From an uncultured Eubacteriales bacterium (GTDB lineage: Bacteria > Bacillota > Clostridia > Oscillospirales > Oscillospiraceae): 29,384 bases of DNA. The notes beneath the pieces were generated by a model, which did no database searches, was not told where the DNA came from, and was given only the letters and a program-made list of their open reading frames with translations. A program made the position numbers and the translations under genes. Shown piece by piece: positions 15,865-23,628 of this stretch (the stretch's first letter is position 1; each line of letters starts with the position of its first letter). The stretch covers positions 1 to 29,384 of the forward strand of contig CABUJV010000025.1 of the NCBI GenBank assembly GCA_902492005.1. The letters are read 5' to 3'.

Positions 15865-16710
15865 TCAGTTCACCTCCAGTTGGGCCAGAGCGGCCTTCAG
15901 CTCGGCCATGGCCTGCTCATACTGCTCATCGTTGGGGGCCTTGCCGTGCCAGCCGGCGTTGTTCTCCATAAAGGAGACGCCCTTGCCCTTCACGGTGCGG
16001 GCCAGGATGACGGTGGGCCTGCCCTGGGCGGCCTTGGCCTGCTCCAGCGCGTCGGCCACGGCGGCACAGTCATGGCCGTCCACCGTCAGCACGTTCCAGT
16101 TGAAGGCCTCAAACTTTTTGTCCACCGGGGCGGTGGGCATCACGTCGGCGGTACTGCCGTCGATCTGCAGACCGTTCAGATCCACGAAGGCGCACAGGTT
16201 GTCCAGCTTATATTTGGCTGCGGACATGGCGGCCTCCCACACCTGGCCCTCGGCCAGCTCGCCGTCGCCCAGCAGGGCATAGACCCGGTAGTCCCGGCCG
16301 TCCAGCTTGCCCGCCAGGGCCATGCCCACGGCGGCGGACAGCCCCTGGCCCAGCGAGCCGGTGGACATGTCCACGCCCTTGACGTGGCGCATCTCGGCGT
16401 GGCCGGACAGGTGGCCCTCGATGGAGCGGAAGAGCTTCAGCTCCGCCTGGGGAAAGAAGCCCCGCAGGGAGAGAATGGGGTACAGGGCGGGGGTGCAGTG
16501 GCCCTTGGACAGGACGAAACGGTCCCGGTTGGGGTCGTGGGGATGGGCGGGGTCCACCCGCATGGCGTTGAAGTACAGCACGGTCAGCAGGTCCATGGCG
16601 GACAGCGAGCCGCCGATATGGCCGGAATTGGCCGTATGCACCATGTCAACCGCCAGAAGTCTGGCTTTGGCCGCCAGGACCTCCAGATCATGGATGCGCG
16701 ATTGTTCCAA
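15865..16710 (-). CDS. Transketolase, N-terminal (ThDP-binding) subunit
   Basis: Protein of about 281 residues holding the diphosphate-binding half of transketolase: HTANSGHIGGSLSAMDLL near the N-terminus, SKGHCTPALYPILSL, and the ThDP/metal motif GDGELAEGQVWEAA followed by NLCAFVDLNGLQIDG. The start is assigned to TTG 16710, 8 bases after AAAGGG; a GTG at 16719 overlaps the ribosome site and is less likely. A good promoter lies just upstream. The divergent DeoR gene at 16930 is a likely regulator. The two-gene set is followed by a secreted-protein gene and lplA. Confidence 0.94.
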   Translation of the reverse strand: MEQSRIHDLEVLAAKARLLAVDMVHTANSGHIGGSLSAMDLLTVLYFNAMRVDPAHPHDPNRDRFVLSKGHCTPALYPILSLRGFFPQAELKLFRSIEGHLSGHAEMRHVKGVDMSTGSLGQGLSAAVGMALAGKLDGRDYRVYALLGDGELAEGQVWEAAMSAAKYKLDNLCAFVDLNGLQIDGSTADVMPTAPVDKKFEAFNWNVLTVDGHDCAAVADALEQAKAAQGRPTVILARTVKGKGVSFMENNAGWHGKAPNDEQYEQAMAELKAALAQLEVN

Positions 16711-16757
16711 CAGGATCACCCTTTCATGTCGATCGTGGGTAAAAATGCAGTATTATT

Positions 16758-16786
16758 AGTATAGTACAAGGGCGCGGCGGGCGCAA
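16758..16786 (-). promoter_or_regulatory. Promoter of the transketolase operon
   Basis: On the - strand TTGCGC (16786-16781), a 17-base spacer and TATACT (16763-16758) lead to a leader of about 40 bases. Confidence 0.7.
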
Positions 16787-16837
16787 GTGCCTTCTTCCCG
16801 CTGCGGAAGGACTTCTTGAAATTGCAAAGATTCCTTC

Positions 16838-16878
16838 TTGCACTTTCCGAAAAAATAGGCTATTATATAAAAAATAGC
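16838..16878 (+). promoter_or_regulatory. Promoter of the DeoR-type regulator with possible operator
   Basis: TTGCAC (16838-16843), exactly 17 bases, then TATTAT (16861-16866). An inverted repeat GCTATT (16859-16864) / AATAGC (16873-16878) covers the -10 and the start site and could be an autoregulatory operator. Confidence 0.7.
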
Positions 16879-16929
16879 TTTGTAACGAAAATCCGATCGG
16901 CGCGTAACGACAGCTTGGAGGCATTCAAA

Positions 16930-17679
16930 GTGTTTAATGAGAGACAATTGCGGATCATCTCCCTGCTTCAGAGTCAGGAGAAGGTCAGCGTCAGCGAGCT
17001 CACCGCGGAATTTGGCGTCTCCCTGGTGACCGTGCGGCAGGATCTGAAAAAGCTGGAGGACCAGGGGGTCCTGAAGCGGACCCACGGCGGGGCGGTGGCG
17101 GTGGACAACGGCTATGATACCTCAACCCGCATGTGGAACAATTATGAGAAGAAGCAGCGCATCGTCCAGCGGGCGGCCGGGCTGGTCAGCGACGGGGAGA
17201 CCATCATCATCGAGACCGGCTCCACCTGCTCCCTGCTGGCCCGGGAGCTGGCGACCAAGCGAGGCATCACCATCATCACCAACTCCGTGTTCCTGTGCAA
17301 TTTCGTGCGGGCCTGCTCCTCGCTGGACGTGGTGCTGCTGGGCGGTTCCTTCCAGCACGATGCCGAGGCCAACGTGGGGCCGCTCACCAAGCTGGGCCTG
17401 AGCCAGTTCTCGGTGGACAAGTGCTTCATCGGCGCCGATGCCATCAGCGAAGAGAAGGGCGTGTCCACCATCAACCTGTTCCGGGCGGAGGTGGTGCGCG
17501 CCATGTCCGAATCGGCCGACAAGATGATCGTGCTGACCACCTCCGACAAGATCGGAGGCAGCGCGGTGGCGTCGGTGTTCCCCCTGGACCACCTGCACAC
17601 GCTCATCACCGACACCGACATCAAGCCGGCCGACCAGCATATGCTGGAACGGGCGGGGATCAACGTACTTACGGTGTGA
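16930..17679 (+). CDS. DeoR family transcriptional regulator
   Basis: Protein of 249 residues. The N-terminal DeoR HTH spans residues 3-57 (NERQLRIISLLQ, then SELTAEFGVSLVTVRQDLKK) and ends in the family's LKRTHGGA motif. The C-terminal sugar-phosphate sensor has FIGADAISEEKGVSTINLFRAEV and the TSDKIG motif. The GTG at 16930 was chosen because GGAGG lies 8 bases upstream and homologues start here; the open frame to 16816 runs through the promoter. Its divergent position suggests that it controls transketolase in response to a phosphorylated sugar. Confidence 0.92.
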   Translation: MFNERQLRIISLLQSQEKVSVSELTAEFGVSLVTVRQDLKKLEDQGVLKRTHGGAVAVDNGYDTSTRMWNNYEKKQRIVQRAAGLVSDGETIIIETGSTCSLLARELATKRGITIITNSVFLCNFVRACSSLDVVLLGGSFQHDAEANVGPLTKLGLSQFSVDKCFIGADAISEEKGVSTINLFRAEVVRAMSESADKMIVLTTSDKIGGSAVASVFPLDHLHTLITDTDIKPADQHMLERAGINVLTV

Positions 17680-17690
17680 CAACAGAACCG

Positions 17691-17733
17691 AAAAAAGGGC
17701 GTCCGGCCGCTTGCGGCCCGGACGCCCTTTTTA
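17691..17733 (+). terminator. Terminator after DeoR gene
   Basis: AAAAAGGGCGTCCGG pairs with CCGGACGCCCTTTTT, with a small inner CCGC/GCGG stem. A T run follows. Bases 17734-17841, beyond it, show no gene I can support. Confidence 0.9.
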
Positions 17734-17841
17734 TGATACGAGGGGGCAGCTTGACGGCAAAGGCGGCGTGATCCAGCAGAATGATCACCAGATGCCGGAG
17801 CTGCACAGAATTTTCAAGGGCTGGGGCGGCGGGAGTAAATG

Positions 17842-17883
17842 AGCCATCCGGGCGGGACCTGAGAAGGTCCCGCCCGGATGGCT
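17842..17883 (-). terminator. Hairpin after MaoC gene
   Basis: A perfect 19-bp stem (17842-17860 with 17865-17883), loop GAGA, lies 17 bases beyond the MaoC stop on the - strand. The minus-strand tail (CATTTACT) is only moderately T-rich. Confidence 0.7.
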
Positions 17884-17900
17884 GATCTGCGGAGGGGGAA

Positions 17901-18311
17901 TCACTCTTTGGGCGGCATGACGGTGGCCATGCCCTTGACCACGACCTCGCCCCGCTGGTTGGTGCAGATGGTGTCCAGCTTGACGATGTTTTTTTCGGGA
18001 AGGAGCTCGGACACCGTGCAGGTGGCGGTGACGGTGTCGCCAAAACGGACGGGTTTGGTGAACTTCAGCTCCTGGCCCAGGTAGATGGTGCCGGGGCCGG
18101 GGAGCTGCATGGCCAAAACGGCGGAGATCAGTCCGGCGGACAGAATGCCGTGGGCAATGCGGCCGCCGAAGGGGGTGAGGCTGGAGGCGTGCTCGTTGAC
18201 GTGGGCGGGATTCAGGTCGCCGGTGATGCCGGCGAAGAGGTAGACGTCGGTCTCCGTGATGGTTTTGGAGTGGCTGGCGCTTACTCCGACCTTCAGTTCA
18301 TCAATGGTCAT
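17901..18311 (-). CDS. MaoC family (R)-specific enoyl-CoA hydratase
   Basis: Protein of 136 residues with a single hot-dog fold. The hydratase motif GDLNPAHVNE supplies D32 and H37, matching the catalytic Asp/His of PhaJ-type (R)-enoyl-CoA hydratases; GRIAHGILSAGLIS is the second conserved block. The enzyme would interconvert (R)-3-hydroxyacyl-CoA and trans-2-enoyl-CoA. The ATG follows AAAGGAGG by 6-7 bases. It lies downstream of the GntP permease and CoA-transferase on the same strand, but a hairpin stands between, so it may have its own promoter. The context suggests conversion of a (R)-3-hydroxy acid to crotonyl-CoA-type intermediates. Confidence 0.9.
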   Translation of the reverse strand: MTIDELKVGVSASHSKTITETDVYLFAGITGDLNPAHVNEHASSLTPFGGRIAHGILSAGLISAVLAMQLPGPGTIYLGQELKFTKPVRFGDTVTATCTVSELLPEKNIVKLDTICTNQRGEVVVKGMATVMPPKE

Positions 18312-18333
18312 AGAAAACCTCCTTTTAAGTTGT

Positions 18334-18391
18334 GTGGGAAAAGGGGATGTGGGAAAAGTGAGGACTTGTGTGTGGAAAGGGGTGGGAAAAG
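18334..18391. repeat. Short repeats in the MaoC leader
   Basis: GTGGGAAAAG occurs exactly three times, at 18334-18343, 18349-18358 and 18382-18391, with a near copy (GTGGAAAGG) at 18372-18380. On the coding strand of MaoC these are CTTTTCCCAC repeats in the promoter or leader. Confidence 0.7.
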
Positions 18392-18409
18392 TGGGAGGAC
18401 TGGAGAATT

Positions 18410-18443
18410 AGCCGGGCGGACCGGGGAGCCGGTCCGCCCGGCT
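18410..18443 (-). terminator. Hairpin after GntP permease gene
   Basis: A 15-bp stem (18410-18424 with 18429-18443), loop GGAG, lies about 30 bases after the permease stop. Few Ts follow on the - strand, so read-through into MaoC is possible. Confidence 0.6.
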
Positions 18444-18474
18444 GGGGGGAGGGGGAATGTGCTGGCCAATGTGG

Positions 18475-19818
18475 TTAGAGGAACACGCCCCACACCAGGG
18501 CAAGCAACAGGGAACCGACAACAGGGATGATACAGGTGGTGACACAGATGTCCAGATAGGACTCTTTATGGGTACAGTTGGAGACGGCCAGCAGGGTCAG
18601 GACCGCGCCGTTGTGGGGCAGAGTGTCCAGACCGCCGGAGGAAAGGGATGCAATACGGTGCAAATATTCGGGGTTCAGGCCAATGGAGTTGGCAATTTCC
18701 AGATAACGGGGAGCCAGGGCCTCCAGGGCGATGGACATACCGCCGGAGGCGGAGCCGGTGGCGCCGGCCAGCACGTTGACGGCCACGGCCTCGGAGAAGA
18801 GGATGGAGCCGGGCATATTCAGCATGGCGTTTTTGAGCAGTTCAAAGCCGGACATGACCTTGACCACGGAGCCGAAGCCCACGGCGCAGGCGGTGTTCAT
18901 GATGGCGCCCATGGAGCCGTTGGCGCCTTCATTAATGGCGGGAATGAGCGTCTTGACCTGGTTCAGGTTCATCAGGCAGCAGAGTAGAATTCCGCAGACC
19001 AAGGCGATCACAATGGCATAGTTGGAGGCCAGTTCAATGCCGGCGGCGCTCAGCAGAAGCTTGGGGAACAGGTTGAGCATGAGCACCACGACAATCAGCG
19101 GTACGATGCCGGCCAGCCAGTGCCAGGAGGGCAGATTTTTGGAAGTGTGGTCTACCTCGACATGCTTGGGGTCCGGAGTAAAATGGAGTCCTTTCTTGCG
19201 CGCCTGTCGTACCCGCCACTCTAGATAGACGTAGCCAGGTATGCCCACGATAAGGATTGCTACGATGGACATCAAAGGCGCAGCCATAGCATCGGTGCCG
19301 TAATAGCTAGCGGGAATCAGGTTTTGAATCTGAGGTGTACCAGGGACGGCGGTCATGGTAATGCCGAAGGCACCAAAGGCGATAGCGCCGGGCAGCAGGG
19401 TGCGGGGCAGATCGGCGGCCCGGTAGATGGCGTAGCCCATGGGGTAGATGACGAAGACCACCACGAACAAGGAGATGCCTCCGTAGGTCATCAGCAGGCA
19501 GGGTACCACGACGGCAGCAACAGCGAACTTGGGCCCGATGAGCCGTACAATGGCATCGGCCAGGCTCCGGGCGGAGCCGGTCATGTCCATCAGCTTGCCG
19601 TAGACCGCGCCCAGGAAGAAGGCGGGGAACCACTGAAGCACATAGTTGGCCATGCCGGCCATATAGTCGCCGATATAGGCGTCCAGAAGGCTGTAACCGC
19701 CCAGAACGGCCATCACCACGGCGCAGACGGGAGCCACCCAGATGATGGAGCAGCCCTTATAGGCCAGGAACATCAGCAGGACCAGACCCAAAATGATGCC
19801 GAACAAAGATAATGCCAT
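18475..19818 (-). CDS. GntP family organic-acid permease
   Basis: Inner-membrane protein of 447 residues with about 12 hydrophobic helices. It has GntP/short-chain acid transporter features: FFLGAVYGKLMDMTGSARS, GGISLFVVVFVIYPM, FGAFGITMTAVPGTPQIQN and the C-terminal SLSSGGLDTLPHNGAVLTLL. GntP members import gluconate, hydroxybutyrate or similar acids with H+. The ATG follows AGGAGG by 9 bases and lies 79 bases downstream of the CoA-transferase gene. Its position between a CoA-transferase and a hydratase suggests uptake of a short hydroxy or keto acid rather than gluconate. Confidence 0.92.
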   Translation of the reverse strand: MALSLFGIILGLVLLMFLAYKGCSIIWVAPVCAVVMAVLGGYSLLDAYIGDYMAGMANYVLQWFPAFFLGAVYGKLMDMTGSARSLADAIVRLIGPKFAVAAVVVPCLLMTYGGISLFVVVFVIYPMGYAIYRAADLPRTLLPGAIAFGAFGITMTAVPGTPQIQNLIPASYYGTDAMAAPLMSIVAILIVGIPGYVYLEWRVRQARKKGLHFTPDPKHVEVDHTSKNLPSWHWLAGIVPLIVVVLMLNLFPKLLLSAAGIELASNYAIVIALVCGILLCCLMNLNQVKTLIPAINEGANGSMGAIMNTACAVGFGSVVKVMSGFELLKNAMLNMPGSILFSEAVAVNVLAGATGSASGGMSIALEALAPRYLEIANSIGLNPEYLHRIASLSSGGLDTLPHNGAVLTLLAVSNCTHKESYLDICVTTCIIPVVGSLLLALVWGVFL

Positions 19819-19897
19819 AAGTACGTTCCTCCTATTTCTTTATTCCCGCGCAGACCCCATAGCGGCTGCGTGGGGACTCTCTCTCCAGCTTGCCGGT

Positions 19898-21448
19898 TTA
19901 AAAGGTCAGGCCCATGGGCGCGTCACGAAAGATGCGCTCGTCCATAAGCTTCACATTCTTTACGATGGGCGCGAAGTCCATCTGGTCCAGGACGTCCTTC
20001 TGAAGGTCCACGCCGGGGGCGATCTCCTTGAGCGCCACGCCCTCCCGGGTCAGTTCAAAGACCGCCCGCTCGGTGACGTACAGCACCGGCTGGCCGTGCT
20101 CGGCGGCGTAGCTGCCGGAGAAGGTGACCTGCTCCACCGCGGGGATGAGCTTTTTCACCTTGCCTTCCTGATGGATGACCAGCTTGCCGTCCTCCACGCC
20201 CACCTTCAGGCCTCCGGCGGTGAAGGTGCCGCAGTAGATGACTTTTTTGGCATTCTGGGTGATGTTGACGAAACCGCCGCAGCCGGTGATCTTGGGACCG
20301 AACTTGCTGACGTTGATGTTGCCCGCTCGATCCATCTGGGCCAGACCCAGGAAGGCCACGTCCAGACCGCCGCCGTCGTAGAAATCGAACTGGGCGGGCT
20401 GGTCCAGGATGCAGTCCACATTGGCGGCGGCGCCGAAATCCTTGCCGCCGGCGGGAACGCCGCCGATGGCGCCCACCTCGGTGGTGAGGACCATGCCCTC
20501 CAGCCCCTCCTCGGCGGCCACTGCCGCCACGCCCTCCGGCATTCCGATGCCCAGATTGGTCACGGCGTGGGGGACCAGCTCCATGGCGGCCCGGCGGGCG
20601 ATGATCTTGCGCTCGCCCATGGGCAGAGGCGCCAGGGCGTCCATGGGCACCCGGATCTCGCCGGAGAGGGCGGGGTTGTACTGGGTGCCGAAGGTCTGCA
20701 TGTGGTTCTCCGGCCGGGCGACCACGACGGCGTCCACATAGATGCCGGGCAGGCGGATGAGCCGGGCGTCCAGGGAGCCGTACTCGACCACCCGCTCCAC
20801 CTGGACGATGACTTTGCCGCCGGAGTTGCGGGCGGCCTGGGCCTGGGCCAGAGCCTCGGCATAGGCGCCCTCTTTTTCAAAGGTGCAGTTGCCCTTGGTG
20901 TCGGCGTAGGTGGCCCGGATGACCGCCACGTCAATGGGGATGGAGGGGTAGAACAGCTTCTCTTCCCCCTCGAACTCAATGACCTTTACCACGTCGCCGG
21001 CGTCATAGGCGGCCTGGTTGAGCTTGCCTCCCTCCAGCCGGGGATCGGCGAAGGTGCCCAGGCCCACGTGGGTGATGACGCCGGGCCGGCCGGCGGCGAT
21101 CTCGCGGAAGAGCTGAGAGATGGTGCCCTGGGGCAGGTTGTAGCCCGCCAGCTTGTTCTCTGCGGCCAGCTTTCCAAGGCGGGGGGCCAGGCCCCAGTGA
21201 CCGCCGATGACCTTCCTGCACAGGCCCTCTACACCCAGGTGGTTCAGGCCCCGCTCGGCGCTGTCGCCCTGGCCGGAGGCATAGATGACGGTCAGGTCCC
21301 GGGGACTGCCCTGCAGGGCGGCGGACTCCAATGCCGTCATAATCTCCTCGGGGTGCATCAGTCCATTGGCGAAGCCGCCAAAGGTTACGGTGGAGCCGTC
21401 TTGGATGTAGGTGCTGACCGCTTCGGCGGCCGTCAGGATCTTTGCCAC
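19898..21448 (-). CDS. Acyl-CoA:acetate/propionate-type CoA-transferase
   Basis: Protein of 516 residues, a fused alpha-beta family I CoA-transferase close in length to propionate CoA-transferase (Pct). The N-terminal half opens AKILTAAEAVSTYIQDG and has the GxGxxG-like turn VTFGGFANG. In the second half, TTEVGAIGGVPAGG places the catalytic glutamate at residue 324, the position known for Pct of Clostridium propionicum. It would activate a short carboxylic acid by transferring CoA from acetyl-CoA or another donor. The GTG at 21448 was chosen because AAAGGA lies 8 bases upstream and homologues start MAK at this point; the frame to 21601 runs over the promoter. First gene of the leftward GntP/MaoC set. 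Confidence 0.93.
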   Translation of the reverse strand: MAKILTAAEAVSTYIQDGSTVTFGGFANGLMHPEEIMTALESAALQGSPRDLTVIYASGQGDSAERGLNHLGVEGLCRKVIGGHWGLAPRLGKLAAENKLAGYNLPQGTISQLFREIAAGRPGVITHVGLGTFADPRLEGGKLNQAAYDAGDVVKVIEFEGEEKLFYPSIPIDVAVIRATYADTKGNCTFEKEGAYAEALAQAQAARNSGGKVIVQVERVVEYGSLDARLIRLPGIYVDAVVVARPENHMQTFGTQYNPALSGEIRVPMDALAPLPMGERKIIARRAAMELVPHAVTNLGIGMPEGVAAVAAEEGLEGMVLTTEVGAIGGVPAGGKDFGAAANVDCILDQPAQFDFYDGGGLDVAFLGLAQMDRAGNINVSKFGPKITGCGGFVNITQNAKKVIYCGTFTAGGLKVGVEDGKLVIHQEGKVKKLIPAVEQVTFSGSYAAEHGQPVLYVTERAVFELTREGVALKEIAPGVDLQKDVLDQMDFAPIVKNVKLMDERIFRDAPMGLTF

Positions 21449-21592
21449 GCGCATCATCCTTTCTTGTACTGGGGGCGGCCGGGGCCGTCCCGGTTTCTGC
21501 GGCCGCCCATTTTTGAGGAGCGCCGCCTCGGGTTGGAAAGAGCATACAGGACGATGGACCGTTTTGTAAAATACCCATTTTCCAATTTGTCT

Positions 21593-21607
21593 ATTACTCA
21601 AAGTAAT
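21593..21607. promoter_or_regulatory. LysR-type operator candidate in the divergent region 21449-21825
   Basis: ATTACTCAAAGTAAT is a perfect palindrome around CAA and fits the T-N11-A rule of LysR sites. It lies 145 bases upstream of the CoA-transferase start and 219 bases before the LysR start. The rest of this 377-base gap is AT-rich and has no gene I can support; TAAAAT at 21775-21780 is a possible -10 for LysR. Confidence 0.5.
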
Positions 21608-21825
21608 AAATTACACAAAAAAGAGAAAATAAATCTTCCTTCTTGTGGCAAAATGACATAACTATAAGGAGGAGACATAGATGGATGCGGGAAAGTAATC
21701 CTTTTGGGTATAGTTCCTAAATTTTCAAGGGTAATTTTGGTATTTTTCCTGCTCGCCAGGAGGGGTATTCTCCGATAAAATAGGAGATGAAAATCGGAAA
21801 ATGGCGACAGAGGAGGGGGTTGCAA

Positions 21826-22737
21826 GTGGACATTCAGCAACTGCGGTATTTTGTGGAAATCGCCCGAAACAAGAGCTTCACCAGGGCTGCCGAGCAGCTC
21901 TATATCACCCAGCCCATGCTGACCCGGGTGATCAAGCAGTTGGAACAGGAGCTCAATGCCAAGCTCATCGAACGGACCAGCAAGAGCTTCCGGCTGACCG
22001 ACGTAGGGGAGGCGTTCTACCTTCAGGCCCAGGACCTGCTGGTGCGCTACAGCGACCTGTACCGGACCATCAACGACGTGAAATCCATCCAAAGCGGCGA
22101 GGTACGCCTGAGCACGCCGGGAGTGCTGCTGGATATGTACTTTGCCCCGCTGCTGGTGCAGTTCCGGAAAAAGTTCCCAGGCATCGACATCAATATTCTG
22201 GAGGAGGGTTCGAAGCTGGTGGCCAGGGCGGTGCTGTCCAACCGGGTGGACCTGGGAATGGTCATGCTGCCCGTGGAGCGATCCTCCCAGCTGGAGACCA
22301 CAGTGGTGGTGCGGGACCAGGTCCGGCTGATGGTGGGCAAGGGACACCGGCTGGCTGGCTGCGGAAGGGTCCACATCCGGGAGCTGAAGGACGAGCGGAT
22401 CGTCACCTTCGGCGATACCGCCACCCTCCACGAGCAGTTCATCCGGCTGTGCGAGGAGCACTGCTTTTATCCTCACATTGCCTATAAGAGCCTGATGCCC
22501 TACTTCACGGCGGAGCTGCTGGCCTCCAGCGACTGCGTGGCCGTACTGCCGGGGCCGGTCATCCAGCGCTATCTGACGGACCCGCTCACCATGGTGTCTC
22601 TGGAGCAGGACTTTCCCTGGGAAATCGCCGTCATCCACCGCAAGGAGTGCTACCAGTCCTATGCCTCCACTAAGCTCAGGGAGTTCATCTGCGACTACTT
22701 TGCCGCCCTCCGGAAAGCCGCCGTCCCGGTTGGCTGA
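21826..22737 (+). CDS. LysR family transcriptional regulator
   Basis: Protein of 303 residues. The winged HTH at residues 1-60 reads DIQQLRYFVEIARNKSFTRA and AEQLYITQPMLTRVIKQLEQE, followed by an effector domain to about residue 295. The start is GTG 21826, about 9 bases after AGGAGG; homologues begin M-DIQQLRYF. An ATG at 21787 is too close to its GGAG. The gene is divergent from the CoA-transferase/GntP set and is probably its activator. No terminator was identified before the MarR promoter 50 bases downstream. Confidence 0.93.
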   Translation: MDIQQLRYFVEIARNKSFTRAAEQLYITQPMLTRVIKQLEQELNAKLIERTSKSFRLTDVGEAFYLQAQDLLVRYSDLYRTINDVKSIQSGEVRLSTPGVLLDMYFAPLLVQFRKKFPGIDINILEEGSKLVARAVLSNRVDLGMVMLPVERSSQLETTVVVRDQVRLMVGKGHRLAGCGRVHIRELKDERIVTFGDTATLHEQFIRLCEEHCFYPHIAYKSLMPYFTAELLASSDCVAVLPGPVIQRYLTDPLTMVSLEQDFPWEIAVIHRKECYQSYASTKLREFICDYFAALRKAAVPVG

Positions 22738-22785
22738 ACGTCCGGCGCTGCGGGAGGGGCGGAACATTTTTTCCCGTGCCTGCGC

Positions 22786-22814
22786 TTGACAAAAAGGGGA
22801 AGAAAGGGTATCAT
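22786..22814 (+). promoter_or_regulatory. Strong promoter of the MarR transcript
   Basis: TTGACA (22786-22791), exactly 17 bases, TATCAT (22809-22814): the best housekeeping match in the window. It lies about 290 bases before the MarR start codon. Confidence 0.8.
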
Positions 22815-22820
22815 AACCGA

Positions 22821-23104
22821 GAGAAGTTCTCATGCAAAAATGTTTTGTGAGAGGACGACTTGTGGCTGCCCAAGCCCGGGCCTGACTCCGGCCGCCACTT
22901 TTCCCCCAAAAGACCAGAGCGCGGCACCGGACCGGGAAACGATCCCCAATTCAGCCATCGGCCCACACCGTGCCGACGGGCCTTTGCCCGCCGGCCGTCA
23001 GGGCCTGTGGAACCGGGCGCCGCTTTTGTCGTTTGCACATGGGTGAGGAGAGAGGCCGGCACGGACGGTCCGGACCGGAGCCGAGCGTTGGAGGGCGGTA
23101 TTGC
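22821..23104 (+). other. Long structured 5' leader of the MarR gene
   Basis: No gene is seen in this stretch of about 284 bases. It starts with an imperfect inverted repeat (TCTCA at 22828-22832 with TGAGA at 22848-22852, and CAAAA/TTTTG inside), then becomes GC-rich with several possible stems: CGGCAC (22921 area) with GTGCCG (22971 area), GCCG-CGGGC with GCCCG-CGGC (about 22974-22997), and the palindrome CGGTCCGGACCG (23066-23077). The first repeat lies just after the start site and could be a MarR operator. I do not recognise a known riboswitch. Confidence 0.5.
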
Positions 23105-23521
23105 ATGGATATCAGAGAGTGTATCAACTATTTGCTGACGACGGCGCAGCACCAGGTGTTCCAGCTTTTGTCCTCCAAGCTGGCGCCCTACGGCATCACG
23201 CCGGGTCAGTATGGTGTGCTCAACTGCCTTTGGCGCAAAGAGGCCGTGAACCCCAAGGAGATGGCGCAGATCCTCGGATTGGAGACCTCCACCATCTCCG
23301 GCGTGCTGGACCGGATGCAGAAGAAGGGGCTGATCGACCGGGCGGTGGACCCCAACGACCGCCGCTGCGTGCAGGTGGTCATCACCCCCATGGGCGCCGC
23401 GCTGGAGGAGCCGGTGCTGCAGATCATCCGGGAGTTGAACGAGGAGGTGCTGCAGGACTTCTCCCAGGAGGAGGCCGCCACCCTGCTCCGCTGCCTGAAG
23501 CAGATCGCGGAAAAGATCTGA
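23105..23521 (+). CDS. MarR family transcriptional regulator
   Basis: Protein of 138 residues, the standard MarR length. The winged HTH is clear: NPKEMAQILGLETSTISGVLDRMQKKGLI, then the wing with VDPNDRRCVQVVITPMG. Flanking helices form the dimer interface. The ATG follows GGAGGG by about 9 bases; the open frame to 22970 is the GC-rich leader. It is followed by a strong terminator and appears to be transcribed alone. The target is unknown; neighbours are small phage-like genes and the LysR of the CoA-transferase set. Confidence 0.92.
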   Translation: MDIRECINYLLTTAQHQVFQLLSSKLAPYGITPGQYGVLNCLWRKEAVNPKEMAQILGLETSTISGVLDRMQKKGLIDRAVDPNDRRCVQVVITPMGAALEEPVLQIIRELNEEVLQDFSQEEAATLLRCLKQIAEKI

Positions 23522-23525
23522 CGCG

Positions 23526-23557
23526 TGCCCGCCGGCTTGTCGGCGGGCATCTTTTTG
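23526..23557 (+). terminator. Terminator after MarR gene
   Basis: TGCCCGCCG (23526-23534) pairs with CGGCGGGCA (23541-23549) and is followed by TCTTTTT. Confidence 0.92.
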
Positions 23558-23628
23558 GCATCGGGCGTTTTATTCACAGGTTTTTTACAACTCGTTCAAA
23601 GTCTATCCAATCTTTTCCCTGGCGGGTG

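Noticed and set aside
19793..21661. A rightward open frame of about 620 codons
   Set aside because: Antisense to the CoA-transferase gene and of the same Gly/His-rich shadow composition.
22970..23104. N-terminal extension of MarR
   Set aside because: The added residues are Arg/Gly/Pro-rich noise from the GC-rich leader; the ATG at 23105 has a GGAGGG site and gives the standard length.
22821..23104. Known riboswitch (cobalamin, FMN, glycine)
   Set aside because: Isolated blocks such as GGGAAAC and GCCAC occur, but the conserved cores and spacing of these classes are not present.
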